A stretch of DNA of 64,000 nt from SHZI01 sp031395645 (GTDB lineage Bacteria > Pseudomonadota > Gammaproteobacteria > Steroidobacterales > GCA-2729495), in the NCBI GenBank assembly GCA_031395645.1, contig JANNJM010000087.1, positions 244,852 to 308,851 of the forward strand, given 5' to 3'. Position numbers and translations under genes: made by a program. Below, in pieces: positions 1 to 9,301 of this stretch (its first letter is position 1; each line of letters begins with the position of its first letter). Under the pieces are notes generated by a model. It searched no databases and was not told where the DNA came from. It saw only the letters and a program-made list of their open reading frames with translations.

Positions 1-1921
1 GGGCCGGCGCTTCGAGAGGCGCGCCGCGCAACCTGAATTCCACGAACGCGCGCGCCGGGCACACCGACTGCATGGCCAGGAATCGGGTGCCGCCGGGGAC
101 TTTCGGCCCTGGTGATCTGGCCGGCGGGGGATCTGCGACTACGTCGTCCGTCTGTGCAGATTCAGCGATGAGTTGCCGGTCCGGGTGGAGTTCCGCCTCT
201 TCCGCCGGTATGCCATAACGTTGCGCCGCTGCCAGCAGGGGACTTGCGAGCAGCGGACTGGGCAGCGTTTCGGTCTCGTCCTGTACCGCCGGCCAGCTCA
301 GGCAAAGATTTTCGGCTGAGACCAGTAGCTGCTCGAAGCGCCGCCGCGTGTGCGCCTCCAGCGTGGCTGCCGAGACTGCGGGGATGCCGGCTGCTTTCTG
401 GAGTGCGAGTGGGATCAGCGGGTGTGGTCGCGTCGGCGGGGGCCAGTGGTCTGCGGTCATGCCGCAGATCCACAGCGCGCTGAACTCCTGGCCCTCCGCC
501 TCGCGCAGACTGAGAACCTGCACGGCCCCGCGTGAGCTCTCCGGCTCAAAAGGCCGGTCCCGGGCCTGCTCCGCCAGGAACCCGAACGCGGTCTGCAACG
601 GCAATGAGCCGGCGACCTCGTCCGTCCCCGCAAAGGACTCCAGCAAGCGCTGCCAGGCCTCGGTTGCCTGATATTCCTCGCTGGCGAGACCGCGGTCACC
701 GGGCCAGCCGGCGACTGTCAGCCAGTCGCTGAAGTGTCCTGCCCACTGGCTGGGTGGCAGGCGCCGACTGCGTAACGTGCTCGCCAGAGATTCTGCCCCG
801 CGCCACTGCCTGGCCAGTTGGCTGGCAAGCTGGCTGGAGTCGTCGTCGAGCACGCGCAGCAGCGTGCGCAGCAGCACGCGTTCCAAAGGCAGCCGACGCA
901 GTTTGAGTTCGGCGCGAGAGCGGCCTGCACGTTCCTGGTCAGCCCCCGCCAGGTAGCAGGACCCCAGCAGAAAACTGGCCTGGTCAAACGTCAGCTCGGT
1001 AGCCAGCAGCCGGAGCATCGTGAGCGCACAATAAACGACCGGGTAGTCGGCCAGTTGTCGCCCGGCCGCCAATGCCACCGGCCGGATCCGGGGTTCGCGC
1101 AGTTGCCAGCCGGGCGCCAGCACGTCCAGACCAATGCGACGCGCGCGGTCGGCACTCTGCTCCAGGTTGGCAAGCACAATGGCTACGGTGGCGCCGGGCT
1201 GCGCGCTGGCGTGACCGGCTGCCCAGCGAAATGCCCGGGCCAGCTCGTCGCCTTCGTCACGGGCGGCGACAATCTCACGGGGTCCGGCCTGGGGTCTTGG
1301 CACTACCGTGACCACCGTCCGGCCAGCTTCTGCAAGACCGGCCGCGAGCTTGCTCATGGCGGGAGTCCAGGGCTCGAAACCGGCGAATCCAAGCTGCCCT
1401 GCCCCACTGGAGTGAACGTCTCGCCCCGGATGACCGAGGACGTTCAGCAGCCCGTCACTGTCCTGCCAGTGGCGCATCCTGAGCTCACCCGTGTAGGCGT
1501 CCACCCAGTGTGCGAAGGCCCTGCCATCCTCGGAATCGGCCGCCTCATGCAGCTGCCTGGGGAGAATTCCCCAGGCCTGGCAGAGCCGCCAGCCCGCAGC
1601 AACCAGTGGCACGATGACACCGGCATTGAGGTGGTCCTGTCGGTCACCGGCAAGCACGCGGCGCCAGACCAGCCGGGTCTCGTCATCCGTCAACAGGCGC
1701 AAGCGGCCTGGGGGAGCGTCCCGCAGGGTGAGCCCTTCCCACGTGCGCCGCAGCCATGCGTCGAGCGGCAGGACGTCGGGTGAAGGCCAGGCGCGCGCGC
1801 CCGAGGCCGCCTGTGTCTGGTCGTGGCGCGAGCGGATCTGCCGGGCGAGACGGTGCGTGGCAGTGATGACCGTGCCGCCTCCACCAAGCACGGCCTCGCT
1901 CTGGAACGTGTCATTCACCAC
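1..1921 (-). CDS. Probable DNA repair protein, PD-(D/E)XK nuclease family (C-terminus beyond window)
   Basis: An unbroken minus-strand frame of 640 codons runs off the left edge. It starts at GTG 1921 (or GTG 1918), about 40 nt after the aminotransferase stop, and no ATG is available in frame. The N-terminus has ITATHRLARQIR followed by LPLDAWLRRTWE. The middle has a helicase-like segment ending EAEGQEFSALWICGM, then WPPPTRPHPLIPLALQ. These match the proteobacterial 'probable DNA repair protein' family, which resembles an inactivated AddB/RecB with a C-terminal RecB-like nuclease domain. The last visible residues (SVCPARAFVEFRLRGAPLE) are where that nuclease domain begins, so its catalytic residues lie outside. 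The role in DNA end processing is inferred from the family. Confidence 0.8.
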   Translation of the reverse strand, partial: MVNDTFQSEAVLGGGGTVITATHRLARQIRSRHDQTQAASGARAWPSPDVLPLDAWLRRTWEGLTLRDAPPGRLRLLTDDETRLVWRRVLAGDRQDHLNAGVIVPLVAAGWRLCQAWGILPRQLHEAADSEDGRAFAHWVDAYTGELRMRHWQDSDGLLNVLGHPGRDVHSSGAGQLGFAGFEPWTPAMSKLAAGLAEAGRTVVTVVPRPQAGPREIVAARDEGDELARAFRWAAGHASAQPGATVAIVLANLEQSADRARRIGLDVLAPGWQLREPRIRPVALAAGRQLADYPVVYCALTMLRLLATELTFDQASFLLGSCYLAGADQERAGRSRAELKLRRLPLERVLLRTLLRVLDDDSSQLASQLARQWRGAESLASTLRSRRLPPSQWAGHFSDWLTVAGWPGDRGLASEEYQATEAWQRLLESFAGTDEVAGSLPLQTAFGFLAEQARDRPFEPESSRGAVQVLSLREAEGQEFSALWICGMTADHWPPPTRPHPLIPLALQKAAGIPAVSAATLEAHTRRRFEQLLVSAENLCLSWPAVQDETETLPSPLLASPLLAAAQRYGIPAEEAELHPDRQLIAESAQTDDVVADPPPARSPGPKVPGGTRFLAMQSVCPARAFVEFRLRGAPLEAPA

Positions 1922-1960
1922 GGCGACCGCCGGCGGCGCACCGACGCTGGCTGGTGTTCG

Positions 1961-3190
1961 TCAGGCCGCCTGCTCGGCGGCATGACTTTCCAGCAGAACG
2001 TGCATGCGCGCAAAAACATCCCGCAGGGTTTCCGGATCCGGGAGATTCGTGATGCGGAAGAAATTCCGGTCAGTGGTGTTGAAGCTGGTACCTGGCGCTA
2101 CCAGCACGTGCTTCTTCTCGAGCAGGTCCAACGCAAAGCGCTGGTCGTCAAAGGCGGGAAAGCGTTCCTGGTCGACACCGATAAATGCGTACATCGCCCC
2201 TTGCGGCGCCGTCACGTGCAGGTAGGGACTGGCGGCGACTGCATCGATGATTACCTGCCGCGACTCGTAGAGCCGTCCACCGGGACGGACCAGTTCCTGG
2301 ATACTCTGGTAGCCGCCCAGTGCCGTCTGCACGGCCCATTGACCGGGCACGTTGCTACACAGACGCAACGAGGCCAGCAGGTCGAGACCCTGCAGGTAGT
2401 CACGGGCGTGTTCGCGCGCCCCACTGTAGGAGACCCACCCTACGCGATAGCCACAGGCCCGGTAAACCTTGGAGAGACCGCTGAACGTGGCGCACAGCGT
2501 GTCGTTAACCAGCGTGGCCAGTGGGATGAACTTCGCGCCGTCGTAGGTCATCTGGTCGTAGATCTCGTCACTGAAAATGACCAGCTGGTGCTTTTCGGCA
2601 ATGCGCACGATCGCGCGCAGTGTTTCTTCCGAGTACACGGCACCCGTCGGGTTGTTCGGATTGATCACGACGATACCGCGGGTGCGCGGCGTCACCAGCC
2701 GGGCAATAGCATCCGGATCTGGCTGGAATCCATCATCAGGGTGGCAGGGATAGTGCACGGCCTTGCCCTGGTTGAGCGTGACGCTCGCGGTCCACAGCGG
2801 ATAGTCGGGGCTGGGTATCAGGATCTCGTCACCCGGATCCAGCAGCGCTCGCAGCGTGAGATCAATCAGCTCACTGACACCGTTGCCGATGAAGACGTCC
2901 TCGGCGGTCACCCCGTTTACACCCCGGGACTGCTGCTGCATGACGACCGCTTCCCGGGCCGGGAAGATGCCCTTCTGGTGGCAGTAGCCCTCGGCGCTGG
3001 CCAGATTCTCGATCATGGCGAGACGCATCGTCTCCGGGGCGCGGAAGCCGAACCGTCCGGGATTGCCAATGTTCAGCGAGATAATTTCGTAGCCGCGCCG
3101 CTCCATCTCGTTGGCCTGATTGGCAAGCCGGCCACGAATTTCGTAACGGACGTTGAGCAATGCGGAGCTGGGTTTGAATGACGTGTGCAT
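1961..3190 (-). CDS. alaA: AlaA-type alanine/glutamate-pyruvate aminotransferase (PLP fold type I)
   Basis: This 409-residue class I/II aminotransferase catalyses reversible transamination, in AlaA pyruvate plus glutamate to alanine plus 2-oxoglutarate, in the cytosol. Family marks are the N-terminal SSALLNVRYEIRG, the NPNNPTG substrate loop at residues 178-184, SDEIYDQMTY near 207-216 and the PLP Schiff-base lysine K241 in FSGLSKVYR, followed by the GYRVGW arginine. Length and the N-terminus match E. coli AlaA (YfbQ). The ATG is preceded by a 15-nt gap to the MFS gene, which reads the same way, so the two and the downstream repair gene may be cotranscribed. Substrate specificity is inferred. 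Confidence 0.85.
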   Translation of the reverse strand: MHTSFKPSSALLNVRYEIRGRLANQANEMERRGYEIISLNIGNPGRFGFRAPETMRLAMIENLASAEGYCHQKGIFPAREAVVMQQQSRGVNGVTAEDVFIGNGVSELIDLTLRALLDPGDEILIPSPDYPLWTASVTLNQGKAVHYPCHPDDGFQPDPDAIARLVTPRTRGIVVINPNNPTGAVYSEETLRAIVRIAEKHQLVIFSDEIYDQMTYDGAKFIPLATLVNDTLCATFSGLSKVYRACGYRVGWVSYSGAREHARDYLQGLDLLASLRLCSNVPGQWAVQTALGGYQSIQELVRPGGRLYESRQVIIDAVAASPYLHVTAPQGAMYAFIGVDQERFPAFDDQRFALDLLEKKHVLVAPGTSFNTTDRNFFRITNLPDPETLRDVFARMHVLLESHAAEQAA

Positions 3191-3205
3191 GGGGATCGGT
3201 ATCTC

Positions 3206-4459
3206 TCAGGTTGCCGCTGGTCGCGGTGCGGGTAGCGGAATGCCACTGCGAAACTGCGTCGCGATCAGCAGCGCCAGGGTCACCAGGCCTGCAACGAGCA
3301 GAAAAGCATTGTCGTAGGCTCCCGCCTGGTCCCGGATCGCGCCGATCAGCGGCGGCCCGAGACCACCGCCGAAGGTGTCGAGCACGGTGATCGCCCCCAG
3401 GATCTTGCCCAGGTGCTGCGGTCCGAAGTAGTCCGCGGCCAGCAATTGCAGGAGCGTATACAGCCCGCCCCAACCAAGTCCGAAGAACACCAGGCCTGCC
3501 CACAGCACGCTGACACCCGGCATCGTCAGGAGCACTGCCCCGACGGCCATGATTGAGAGGGTCGCGACAAATACCGGCTTGCGACCGAGGCGGTCGGCCA
3601 GAAAGCCACTCGCAATCTTGCCGAGCAGCCCCAGGTAGAAGAGCACCGTGTAGCTGAAGCCGGCATCCATTGGCGAGAAGCCACGGCCGAGCATGTAGAG
3701 ATTGAGGTGCGCCTGCGTGCCGATGATCGAGAAGAAGGTGAACATCGCGACCAGCGCGAGGACCCAGAAGTTGCTGGTCCGGAGCGCGGCACGCAGGGAC
3801 AGGCTGACTGCAGCACCACGGGAGGTAGCGGTCCGGGGCTGTTGGGCTGTCAGGTCAGCGGGACGTTCCCGGACGATGAAGAGAATGACAGGAACCAGGA
3901 GCAGCGGCAGAAGGCTCGTCCAGGCAAACGCCGGGCGGAAGCCGATCTCCCCGATCAGCGCGGCGTTCAACGGCGGCAGCGTGCCGTTGCCGAGGCTCGT
4001 ACCGGCCAGGGCTATGCCTAAGGCAAGGCCGCGATCCTTCACGAACCAGCGCGACACGAGAATGACATTGACCACCAGGCCGCAAGTGGCCAGTGCTGAC
4101 GCGAACAGCACGTGAATCCAGTAGATGGTGCTCAGACTGTCGGCGGTTGAATACAGGAAGTAACCGGCGGACAGCAGCGCGGCGCCAATCAGCATCAGCG
4201 GTCGCACGCCAAAGCGATCGGCGGCAGCCCCGGCCAGGGGCGCCATCAGCCCGCTCACCCCCAGGGTAATGGCGTCGCGCGCCTTGAGGGCAGCAAGGCT
4301 CACGGGTGCACCGCCGGCCTGGCTCAGCGCTTCGAGCAAGGGCTTGTCGAAGACGTTGAGACCGCCGAGCGTCATGCCGTTCGTGATCAGCAGGATGACG
4401 CCAGACGCCACGGCAATGATCCAGCCGTAGTACAAGCCGCTGCCGTCCTTTGCCGTCAC
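3206..4459 (-). CDS. Major facilitator superfamily transporter
   Basis: The product is a 417-residue MFS permease with about twelve hydrophobic segments. The N-terminus YYGWIIAVASGVILLITNG resembles OFA/monocarboxylate-type transporters. The cytoplasmic loop motif between TM2 and TM3 is visible as LAGAAADRFGVRPLM, and the second-half copy as ASGFLADRLGRKPVF. It should sit in the inner membrane and move a small organic acid or similar solute by secondary transport. It is 15 nt upstream of the AlaA-type gene, so pyruvate or another keto acid is a possible but unproven substrate. It is divergent from the VOC gene at 4587. Confidence 0.8.
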   Translation of the reverse strand: MTAKDGSGLYYGWIIAVASGVILLITNGMTLGGLNVFDKPLLEALSQAGGAPVSLAALKARDAITLGVSGLMAPLAGAAADRFGVRPLMLIGAALLSAGYFLYSTADSLSTIYWIHVLFASALATCGLVVNVILVSRWFVKDRGLALGIALAGTSLGNGTLPPLNAALIGEIGFRPAFAWTSLLPLLLVPVILFIVRERPADLTAQQPRTATSRGAAVSLSLRAALRTSNFWVLALVAMFTFFSIIGTQAHLNLYMLGRGFSPMDAGFSYTVLFYLGLLGKIASGFLADRLGRKPVFVATLSIMAVGAVLLTMPGVSVLWAGLVFFGLGWGGLYTLLQLLAADYFGPQHLGKILGAITVLDTFGGGLGPPLIGAIRDQAGAYDNAFLLVAGLVTLALLIATQFRSGIPLPAPRPAAT

Positions 4460-4586
4460 TGGGGTGCTGCCCTGTCAGATGCGGCGGTCACCATACCGGA
4501 ATCGCACCGGTTCGACGACCCCATTGCCGGCGAGTGTCGGCAGGCTAAGATTGGCTACTGCCAAGAGGAAAACTTGAGGCCACAAG

Positions 4587-5513
4587 ATGTTGAAATATAT
4601 AGCGACCGTAACGCTGCTGGTTAACCATCTGGCCACTGTTGAAGCACCGTACGAGCAGCAGCTGGGGTACCAACCGGTCCACCGCGGCGTGATCAGCGCG
4701 GAGCAGGCCGCGCTCTGGGGGGCACCCGGCATGACGGGACGACCGTTCGTGATCCTGCAACCCGCCGGCGAGCGTCCTGTGTACCTGCGTTTCATTGAAG
4801 ACCCGGCGGCAACCGTCCCTGAAGCGGGCACGACCTTCGGCTGGAACGCGATCGAGAACCTGGTGCAGGACCCCGACGCGCTCGTCCAGCAGTTCGCAGG
4901 AACCGCATTCAATGTCGTCGGACCGCCAAAGGATCTCTGGCAGGCTCCGGATGCGCCCCGGGCGATGCAGGCCATCGGTCCGGCCCGGGAGTTTCTCTAC
5001 TTCACGCGGGTCATCCCCGCCGGCTTCCCCATTCCGATGACGCCCGCAGCGGCGCCGGTGGACCGGGTTTTCATCATGGTCGTTGGCGGTCCCTCGATGA
5101 CGGCGTTGCAGGACTTCTATGGAAAATCCCTGGGCCTGGCGGTCGGCAAGTCCAGCAACTGGCAGATTACCGTGCTGTCGCGCGCACTGGGCCTGCCGAT
5201 GGAGACCACCTATCCCCTCGCGGTGGCGGCGATGCAGAAGGATTTCCTGGTGGAACTCGACGAGTACCCGTCGAAGGCAGTACCGCGCCCGGTACGCGAA
5301 GGAGCATTGCCTCCGGGGCCCGCGATGGTCAGTTTCGGCGTGACCGAACTGGATGACTTCCAGCTGAACTGGCGAGCGCCCCCGGCCCGCATCGCGGAGT
5401 TTCCCTACAACGGGCAGGAAGCTGCTGTAACAGTGGGCCCGGCTGGCGAGTGGGTGGAGCTGGTCGAGATCGCGGGGCTGTTCCCCGAGCGCCTGGATGC
5501 CGGGGATGACTAG
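4587..5513 (+). CDS. Two-domain VOC/glyoxalase-like protein (paralogue of the gene at 25463)
   Basis: This 308-residue soluble protein seems to hold two vicinal-oxygen-chelate-like halves: residues 1-140 (ATVTLLVNHLATVEAPYEQ ... VYLRFIED ... AIGPAREFLYFTRV) and 150-308 (PVDRVFIMVVGG ... TALQDFYGKSLGL ... AMVSFGVTE ... GEWVELVEI). The fold call rests on the repeated 'DRVFI...FY...LGL' pattern and the VELVE ending, not on clear metal ligands. The protein at 25463 aligns with it over its whole length, sharing PP-DL, GP--E-LY, VDR-FI--VGG and P-AMVSF blocks. Its stop overlaps the start of the DUF418 gene, so the two are coupled. The function is unknown. It may act on an aromatic or CoA-linked substrate. 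Confidence 0.7.
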   Translation: MLKYIATVTLLVNHLATVEAPYEQQLGYQPVHRGVISAEQAALWGAPGMTGRPFVILQPAGERPVYLRFIEDPAATVPEAGTTFGWNAIENLVQDPDALVQQFAGTAFNVVGPPKDLWQAPDAPRAMQAIGPAREFLYFTRVIPAGFPIPMTPAAAPVDRVFIMVVGGPSMTALQDFYGKSLGLAVGKSSNWQITVLSRALGLPMETTYPLAVAAMQKDFLVELDEYPSKAVPRPVREGALPPGPAMVSFGVTELDDFQLNWRAPPARIAEFPYNGQEAAVTVGPAGEWVELVEIAGLFPERLDAGDD

Positions 5514-6738
5514 CGGCCCCGTGGGGGCCGCCGACCGGGTCGCCGAACTGGATGTCCTCCGTGGCATCGCGCTCTACGGCGTCTTCGTGATGAACATGGT
5601 GTTCTTCGGTAACGAGGCCATCCTCGCGACACGACAGCAACTGCTGTCCCTGCCAACCGCCGGTCTCGACTACGCCGTGCGCGAGGTGGTGGGCTGGCTG
5701 CTGGCGGACAAGGCCAACACACTGTTCGCCTTCCTGTTCGGGCTGGGCTTCTACCTGCAGATGCAGCGGGCTGAGGCAGGCGGCCGTGATTTCGAGCGCC
5801 TCTACCTGCGGCGCCTGTCAGTGCTGCTGGGGTTTGGCCTGCTCCACGTACTCCTCGTTTTCTTCTGGGACATCCTCAGCATTTACGCCATTGCCGGCTT
5901 CCTGCTGTTCGCCCTGCGCCGGGTGAGTAGTCGTGTGCTGCTGGTCGGGGGCCTGGCCCTCGCGCTGGTGGCCCGGACGGCGTTTGAGCTGTTGGCGGAG
6001 TACGGCGGATCGAGTGACTGGGCCGGCCTGCCAGATGCCTATGCTGAGGAAGCGGTCGTGCACCGCCAGCAACTCGCACTGGCTGGCGACTATTTCGGAC
6101 TCGTTCGTGCGTTTGCCGGCGTCACGCTCTACGAGCTCCTCAGCGGCGTGCTCCTCGGCTGGATTCTCTACGCGCTGGGCCGCTTCATGGTTGGGGCATG
6201 GGTGGGCCAGAAAGGCTGGCTGCAGCGGGCCGGCGACCACCTGCCGGGCTTTCGCCGGGTCATGAGTGTGGCGTTGCCGCTGGGGCTCGCGGGCGAGGGG
6301 CTCATGGCTATCATCCGGGTCTACGACCCCGGGGGACGCCTGCCCGACTGGGATCACTGGCAAGTGGTGGTGGAGGTCGGGCACCTCATCACCGCCCCGA
6401 TACTAGCCACCGGCTACCTCTGCGCCATCGTCGTCGGGCTGCACACACCAGGCGGGCGCCGCTGGCTGGCGCCGTTCCGTCACGTGGGGCGTATGGCCCT
6501 GTCGAATTACGTGATGCAGAGCTTCATCTGCGCCTTCGTGTTTTTCGGCATCGGGCCCGGGCTGGCTCTGGCTGGCCGCGTTGGCGCGACCGCGCTGTTG
6601 CTGGGCGTCACGGCCGCCTTTGCCGGGCAGCTGCTTTTCAGCCGGTGGTGGCTGGGGCGCTTCCGGTACGGTCCACTGGAGTGGGTGTGGCGGGGCCTGA
6701 CGTACCGCGAGTGGCCCCGCTTTCGCCACGCGTATTGA
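5497..6738 (+). CDS. DUF418-domain (YeiB-like) membrane protein
   Basis: The 413-residue polytopic membrane protein begins RVAELDVLRGIALYGVFVMN, the typical DUF418/YeiB opening. About ten hydrophobic segments follow, with a C-terminal half (VGRMALSNYVMQSFIC, FSRWWLGRFRYGPLEWVWR) that carries the DUF418 signature. Members are inner-membrane proteins related to acyltransferase-3/OpgC-like folds, and their substrate is unknown. Two starts are possible: ATG 5497, or ATG 5506 inside the ATGACTAG that contains the stop of the upstream VOC gene. Both overlap that gene and imply translational coupling. It converges on the glycosyltransferase at 6784. Confidence 0.85.
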   Translation: MPGMTSGPVGAADRVAELDVLRGIALYGVFVMNMVFFGNEAILATRQQLLSLPTAGLDYAVREVVGWLLADKANTLFAFLFGLGFYLQMQRAEAGGRDFERLYLRRLSVLLGFGLLHVLLVFFWDILSIYAIAGFLLFALRRVSSRVLLVGGLALALVARTAFELLAEYGGSSDWAGLPDAYAEEAVVHRQQLALAGDYFGLVRAFAGVTLYELLSGVLLGWILYALGRFMVGAWVGQKGWLQRAGDHLPGFRRVMSVALPLGLAGEGLMAIIRVYDPGGRLPDWDHWQVVVEVGHLITAPILATGYLCAIVVGLHTPGGRRWLAPFRHVGRMALSNYVMQSFICAFVFFGIGPGLALAGRVGATALLLGVTAAFAGQLLFSRWWLGRFRYGPLEWVWRGLTYREWPRFRHAY

Positions 6739-6783
6739 TTGAATCGAGGAACGGCCCCCGCCAAGTCAAAAGTAGCAGCCCTT

Positions 6784-8022
6784 TCAATGGCGGCCCCGGT
6801 TCGGCGGGCTGGGGGGCGTCCAGCCCACAGCGCCTGCTGCGCTCATCGACCACTCCCTGACACAGTTCTTGCGCAACTGATCGAGCGGGTAGAACGTGCC
6901 ACGCCACAGGACGCCGCCCCGGGCCAGCGTGAGCAACGTCGACCAGGCGATCACCCCGGCAAGAGCCAGCGACGCGAGCGGCGCGAGGAGACCTTCCAGC
7001 CCGCTACCGCCAGACACCCGCCGGGCAGAAAGACCCACAGCAATCACCGATAGTGAGGCGGCAATCACCGCCAGGGGGTGGGTCCAGGCGGCCAGGGCCA
7101 GCACCAGCGGCAGGTAAGGCAGTAGCGTGCTGGCCAGCAAAAGGAGCACCGCGAGTGCCGCTACGGCTACCTGCCACTCGCAGCCGGCGAACGCGTTCTT
7201 CTCCAGCCCGCGCAGCGTCGCGATCAGGCCGTTCTGCCAGCGCACGCGGACCAGGCCATCGGCGTCGAGGCAACCTTGGGCAACGCCCTGGCGCCGGAGC
7301 AGCAGCCCGAGCTTGAGATCGTCGGCCACCTCGTAGGCCAGCCGTTCGTGACCGCCAATCCGGGCGTAGGCGTCCCGGTGCACGAGCCCAAAGGCGCCCA
7401 CGCCGACAAAGGCCCGGGACTTCGGCACCGACAACTTCGACGGATCCAGTTTCGCGCTGAGGGTCAGGGCAAAGGTCGCCAGGAATGCCCGCTCGAGGAA
7501 ACCGTCAGCCACGAAGGTCGGCAAGGCCACGAAGTGGCCGAGGCCGTGCGCCGTGGCGAAAGCTACCGAGCGCTCCAGGGCAGCAGGCTCAAACAGCACA
7601 TCGCCGTCAGTCAACAGTAACCACTCGCCGGTGGCACGCCGGGCACCCTGATGCACTGCATGGATCTTGCCCAGCCAGCCCTCGGGAAGCATCCCGATGT
7701 GGAGGACGGTCAGTCGCTGATCCTGTGCAGCCAGGGCATCGAGCAATGCCCCGGTCCCATCATCCGAGCGGTCATCGACCGCCACGATCTCCAGATTCGG
7801 ATAGTCCTGGGCGAGCAGTGACGAGACTGCTGCCACCACGCTGGCAGCCTCGTTTCTACATGGCACGATCACACTGACCCTCGGCCAGATTGAGGGCAGC
7901 GGACCGCGCCACTCCCGCAGTGTCGGCAGGCATTTCCTGAAGACTCTCTGACGAACGAGCAGCCAAAGGTTCAGCACGATTAACGCGGCCAAAAGCACAC
8001 CATAGGTGATCGAGGTACTCAT
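6784..8022 (-). CDS. Family 2 glycosyltransferase, membrane-anchored (HpnB/CrtQ-like)
   Basis: The product of 412 residues has an N-terminal TM segment, a GT-A catalytic domain and about four C-terminal TM segments. The GT2 marks are VSVIVPCRNEAASV, VDDRSDDGTG, the metal-binding TDGDVLF and a YEVADDLKLG acceptor-region motif. The layout of one TM before and several after the domain is that of the HpnB/CrtQ-like group, which is often found near hopanoid or carotenoid genes. No such genes lie in this window. The lipid acceptor is therefore not identified. Confidence 0.8.
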   Translation of the reverse strand: MSTSITYGVLLAALIVLNLWLLVRQRVFRKCLPTLREWRGPLPSIWPRVSVIVPCRNEAASVVAAVSSLLAQDYPNLEIVAVDDRSDDGTGALLDALAAQDQRLTVLHIGMLPEGWLGKIHAVHQGARRATGEWLLLTDGDVLFEPAALERSVAFATAHGLGHFVALPTFVADGFLERAFLATFALTLSAKLDPSKLSVPKSRAFVGVGAFGLVHRDAYARIGGHERLAYEVADDLKLGLLLRRQGVAQGCLDADGLVRVRWQNGLIATLRGLEKNAFAGCEWQVAVAALAVLLLLASTLLPYLPLVLALAAWTHPLAVIAASLSVIAVGLSARRVSGGSGLEGLLAPLASLALAGVIAWSTLLTLARGGVLWRGTFYPLDQLRKNCVREWSMSAAGAVGWTPPSPPNRGRH

Positions 8023-8178
8023 CGCGGTGCCGGGCTCACAAGGTAGCTAGACACAAAAAAGAGGATGCCATGCAGGCTCCGAGGAGCGTACCCCGGATCA
8101 GTCACTCAGTCTGAACCCGCATGAAATGTGCAGAAACGCGGGTTTCCCCGCCCGGCACCACGGTGTAGCGTGTGCCCC
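8023..8178. other. Intergenic region with an inverted repeat
   Basis: This stretch separates the divergent glycosyltransferase and the small membrane-anchored protein. It contains AACCCGC at 8114-8120 and its exact reverse complement GCGGGTT at 8138-8144 around a 17-nt loop. There is no U-run on either side, so it does not look like a complete intrinsic terminator. I see no confident promoter. Confidence 0.35.
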
Positions 8179-8499
8179 GTGGACTATTTGTACTCCCTGT
8201 ATGATGCCCTCGTCAGCATCCACGTCCCGAACGACAAGGCGCGGGCGGTGGTGGATGCCATGGAGCGCGACATGGGAACGACCATCGCCACGAAGGCTGA
8301 CCTGCAGATCCTGAGGCAGGACCTCACGTCATTGATCAATGGCAGCATCAGCGACCTGCGCCACGAACTGCGCTACGAGATCGGGCTGGTCCGCAAGGAC
8401 ATGGAACTGCTGTCCAGCACCCTCACCATCCGGCTCGGTTCCATGCTGGTGGTCGGGTTCGGGGTGATGATTGCAGCGCTGAAGTTCCTGCTGAGCTGA
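8179..8499 (+). CDS. Small coiled-coil protein with C-terminal membrane anchor (DUF1640-like)
   Basis: This 106-residue protein has a helical N-terminal part (YDALVSIHVPNDKARAVVDAM), a central heptad-rich segment (TKADLQILRQDLTSLINGSI through VRKDMELLSS) and one C-terminal TM helix (MLVVGFGVMIAALKFLL). This layout is common in small bacterial DUF1640/CCDC90-like proteins, whose role is not established. I chose GTG 8179 over an in-frame ATG at 8128, because the 17 residues between are Pro/Cys/Arg-rich and look non-coding. It stands alone between a divergent and a codirectional gene. Confidence 0.65.
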   Translation: MDYLYSLYDALVSIHVPNDKARAVVDAMERDMGTTIATKADLQILRQDLTSLINGSISDLRHELRYEIGLVRKDMELLSSTLTIRLGSMLVVGFGVMIAALKFLLS

Positions 8500-8707
8500 G
8501 GGTCGCGCAGGTCGGTGGCCCGGGTCAATCCCACCTTCCCGATCAGGTGGCTCGCGATGGTCCGGTAGACGATAGCGAGCACCGGCCCCATAGCCGCAGG
8601 GTTCGCCGCGTACCGCAGCTTGGGTAAAAGCCCCGGCGCTTGCAGCGCAAGGCCACCAGCCGCCACTCGCGACATATACTCGCCATGCGGCAACCGGGGC
8701 AGCTCCG

Positions 8708-9301
8708 ATGAACCTCCAGGAATGGGCATTTGTCGCCGACATCATCGCGGCAGCCGCCGTGGTCCTCTCCCTTTGTTTCCTCGCCTGGCAGATTCGGCTG
8801 TATACACGGCAGGCCCGCCAGGATGCACTGGATCTCGTGACTTCGCGGCGGCACGACATGCTGCGGGTTATGGCCGACGATGGTGAGCTGGCGAGCATCG
8901 TCTGGCGGGGCTTTGCCGGCACTCCGCGCCTTCCCCCTCACGAGTGGGCACGATTCGGCTTCTATATCTACAGCCTCTTACTTGAAACGGAACGCGCGTG
9001 GGTGCATGTCAATCGAGGCACGCTGGACTCTGACGTCCTTGAGAACTGGGAAGCCGCGCTTGGCTGGTGGCTCCGACAGCCCGGGGTGCGGGCCTGGTGG
9101 AAGGGCAGGCCCCCGGGCTTCACGCCTGCTTACACGCGCTATATCGAGGGACTAATGAGCCGCGTCAACGTTGACCCGGCGGAAGCGACCCTCGTGGCCG
9201 CGTCGTTCCGGGGTCAGGTGGTCAGCCCTGCTAAAATCCCGGTGGTGCCTGCTGTTCCACAGCCTGCCAAGCCCCGGTCGCAGGGTCCCGGAGAGGGCTG
9301 A
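8708..9301 (+). CDS. Hypothetical membrane-anchored protein
   Basis: The protein has 197 residues with one N-terminal TM helix (about residues 8-28, FVADIIAAAAVVLSLCFLAW), then a charged amphipathic segment (QIRLYTRQARQDALDLVTSR) and a Trp-rich soluble domain with WEAALGWWLRQPGVRAWW near residues 117-134. The tail is Pro/Lys/Arg-rich. Similar short proteins with a TM anchor followed by 'QIRL-TRQAR' occur widely as uncharacterised proteins in proteobacteria. I cannot assign a function. The ATG at 8708 follows CAGCTCCG, a weak ribosome-binding site. Confidence 0.65.
   Translation: MNLQEWAFVADIIAAAAVVLSLCFLAWQIRLYTRQARQDALDLVTSRRHDMLRVMADDGELASIVWRGFAGTPRLPPHEWARFGFYIYSLLLETERAWVHVNRGTLDSDVLENWEAALGWWLRQPGVRAWWKGRPPGFTPAYTRYIEGLMSRVNVDPAEATLVAASFRGQVVSPAKIPVVPAVPQPAKPRSQGPGEG

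Noticed and set aside
818..1783. A 321-codon plus-strand open frame
   Set aside because: It is antisense to the repair-nuclease gene, which is open over 640 codons with family motifs.
1823..3181. A 452-codon plus-strand open frame
   Set aside because: It lies antisense to the AlaA-type aminotransferase, which has all family motifs. The plus-strand translation has no recognisable domain.
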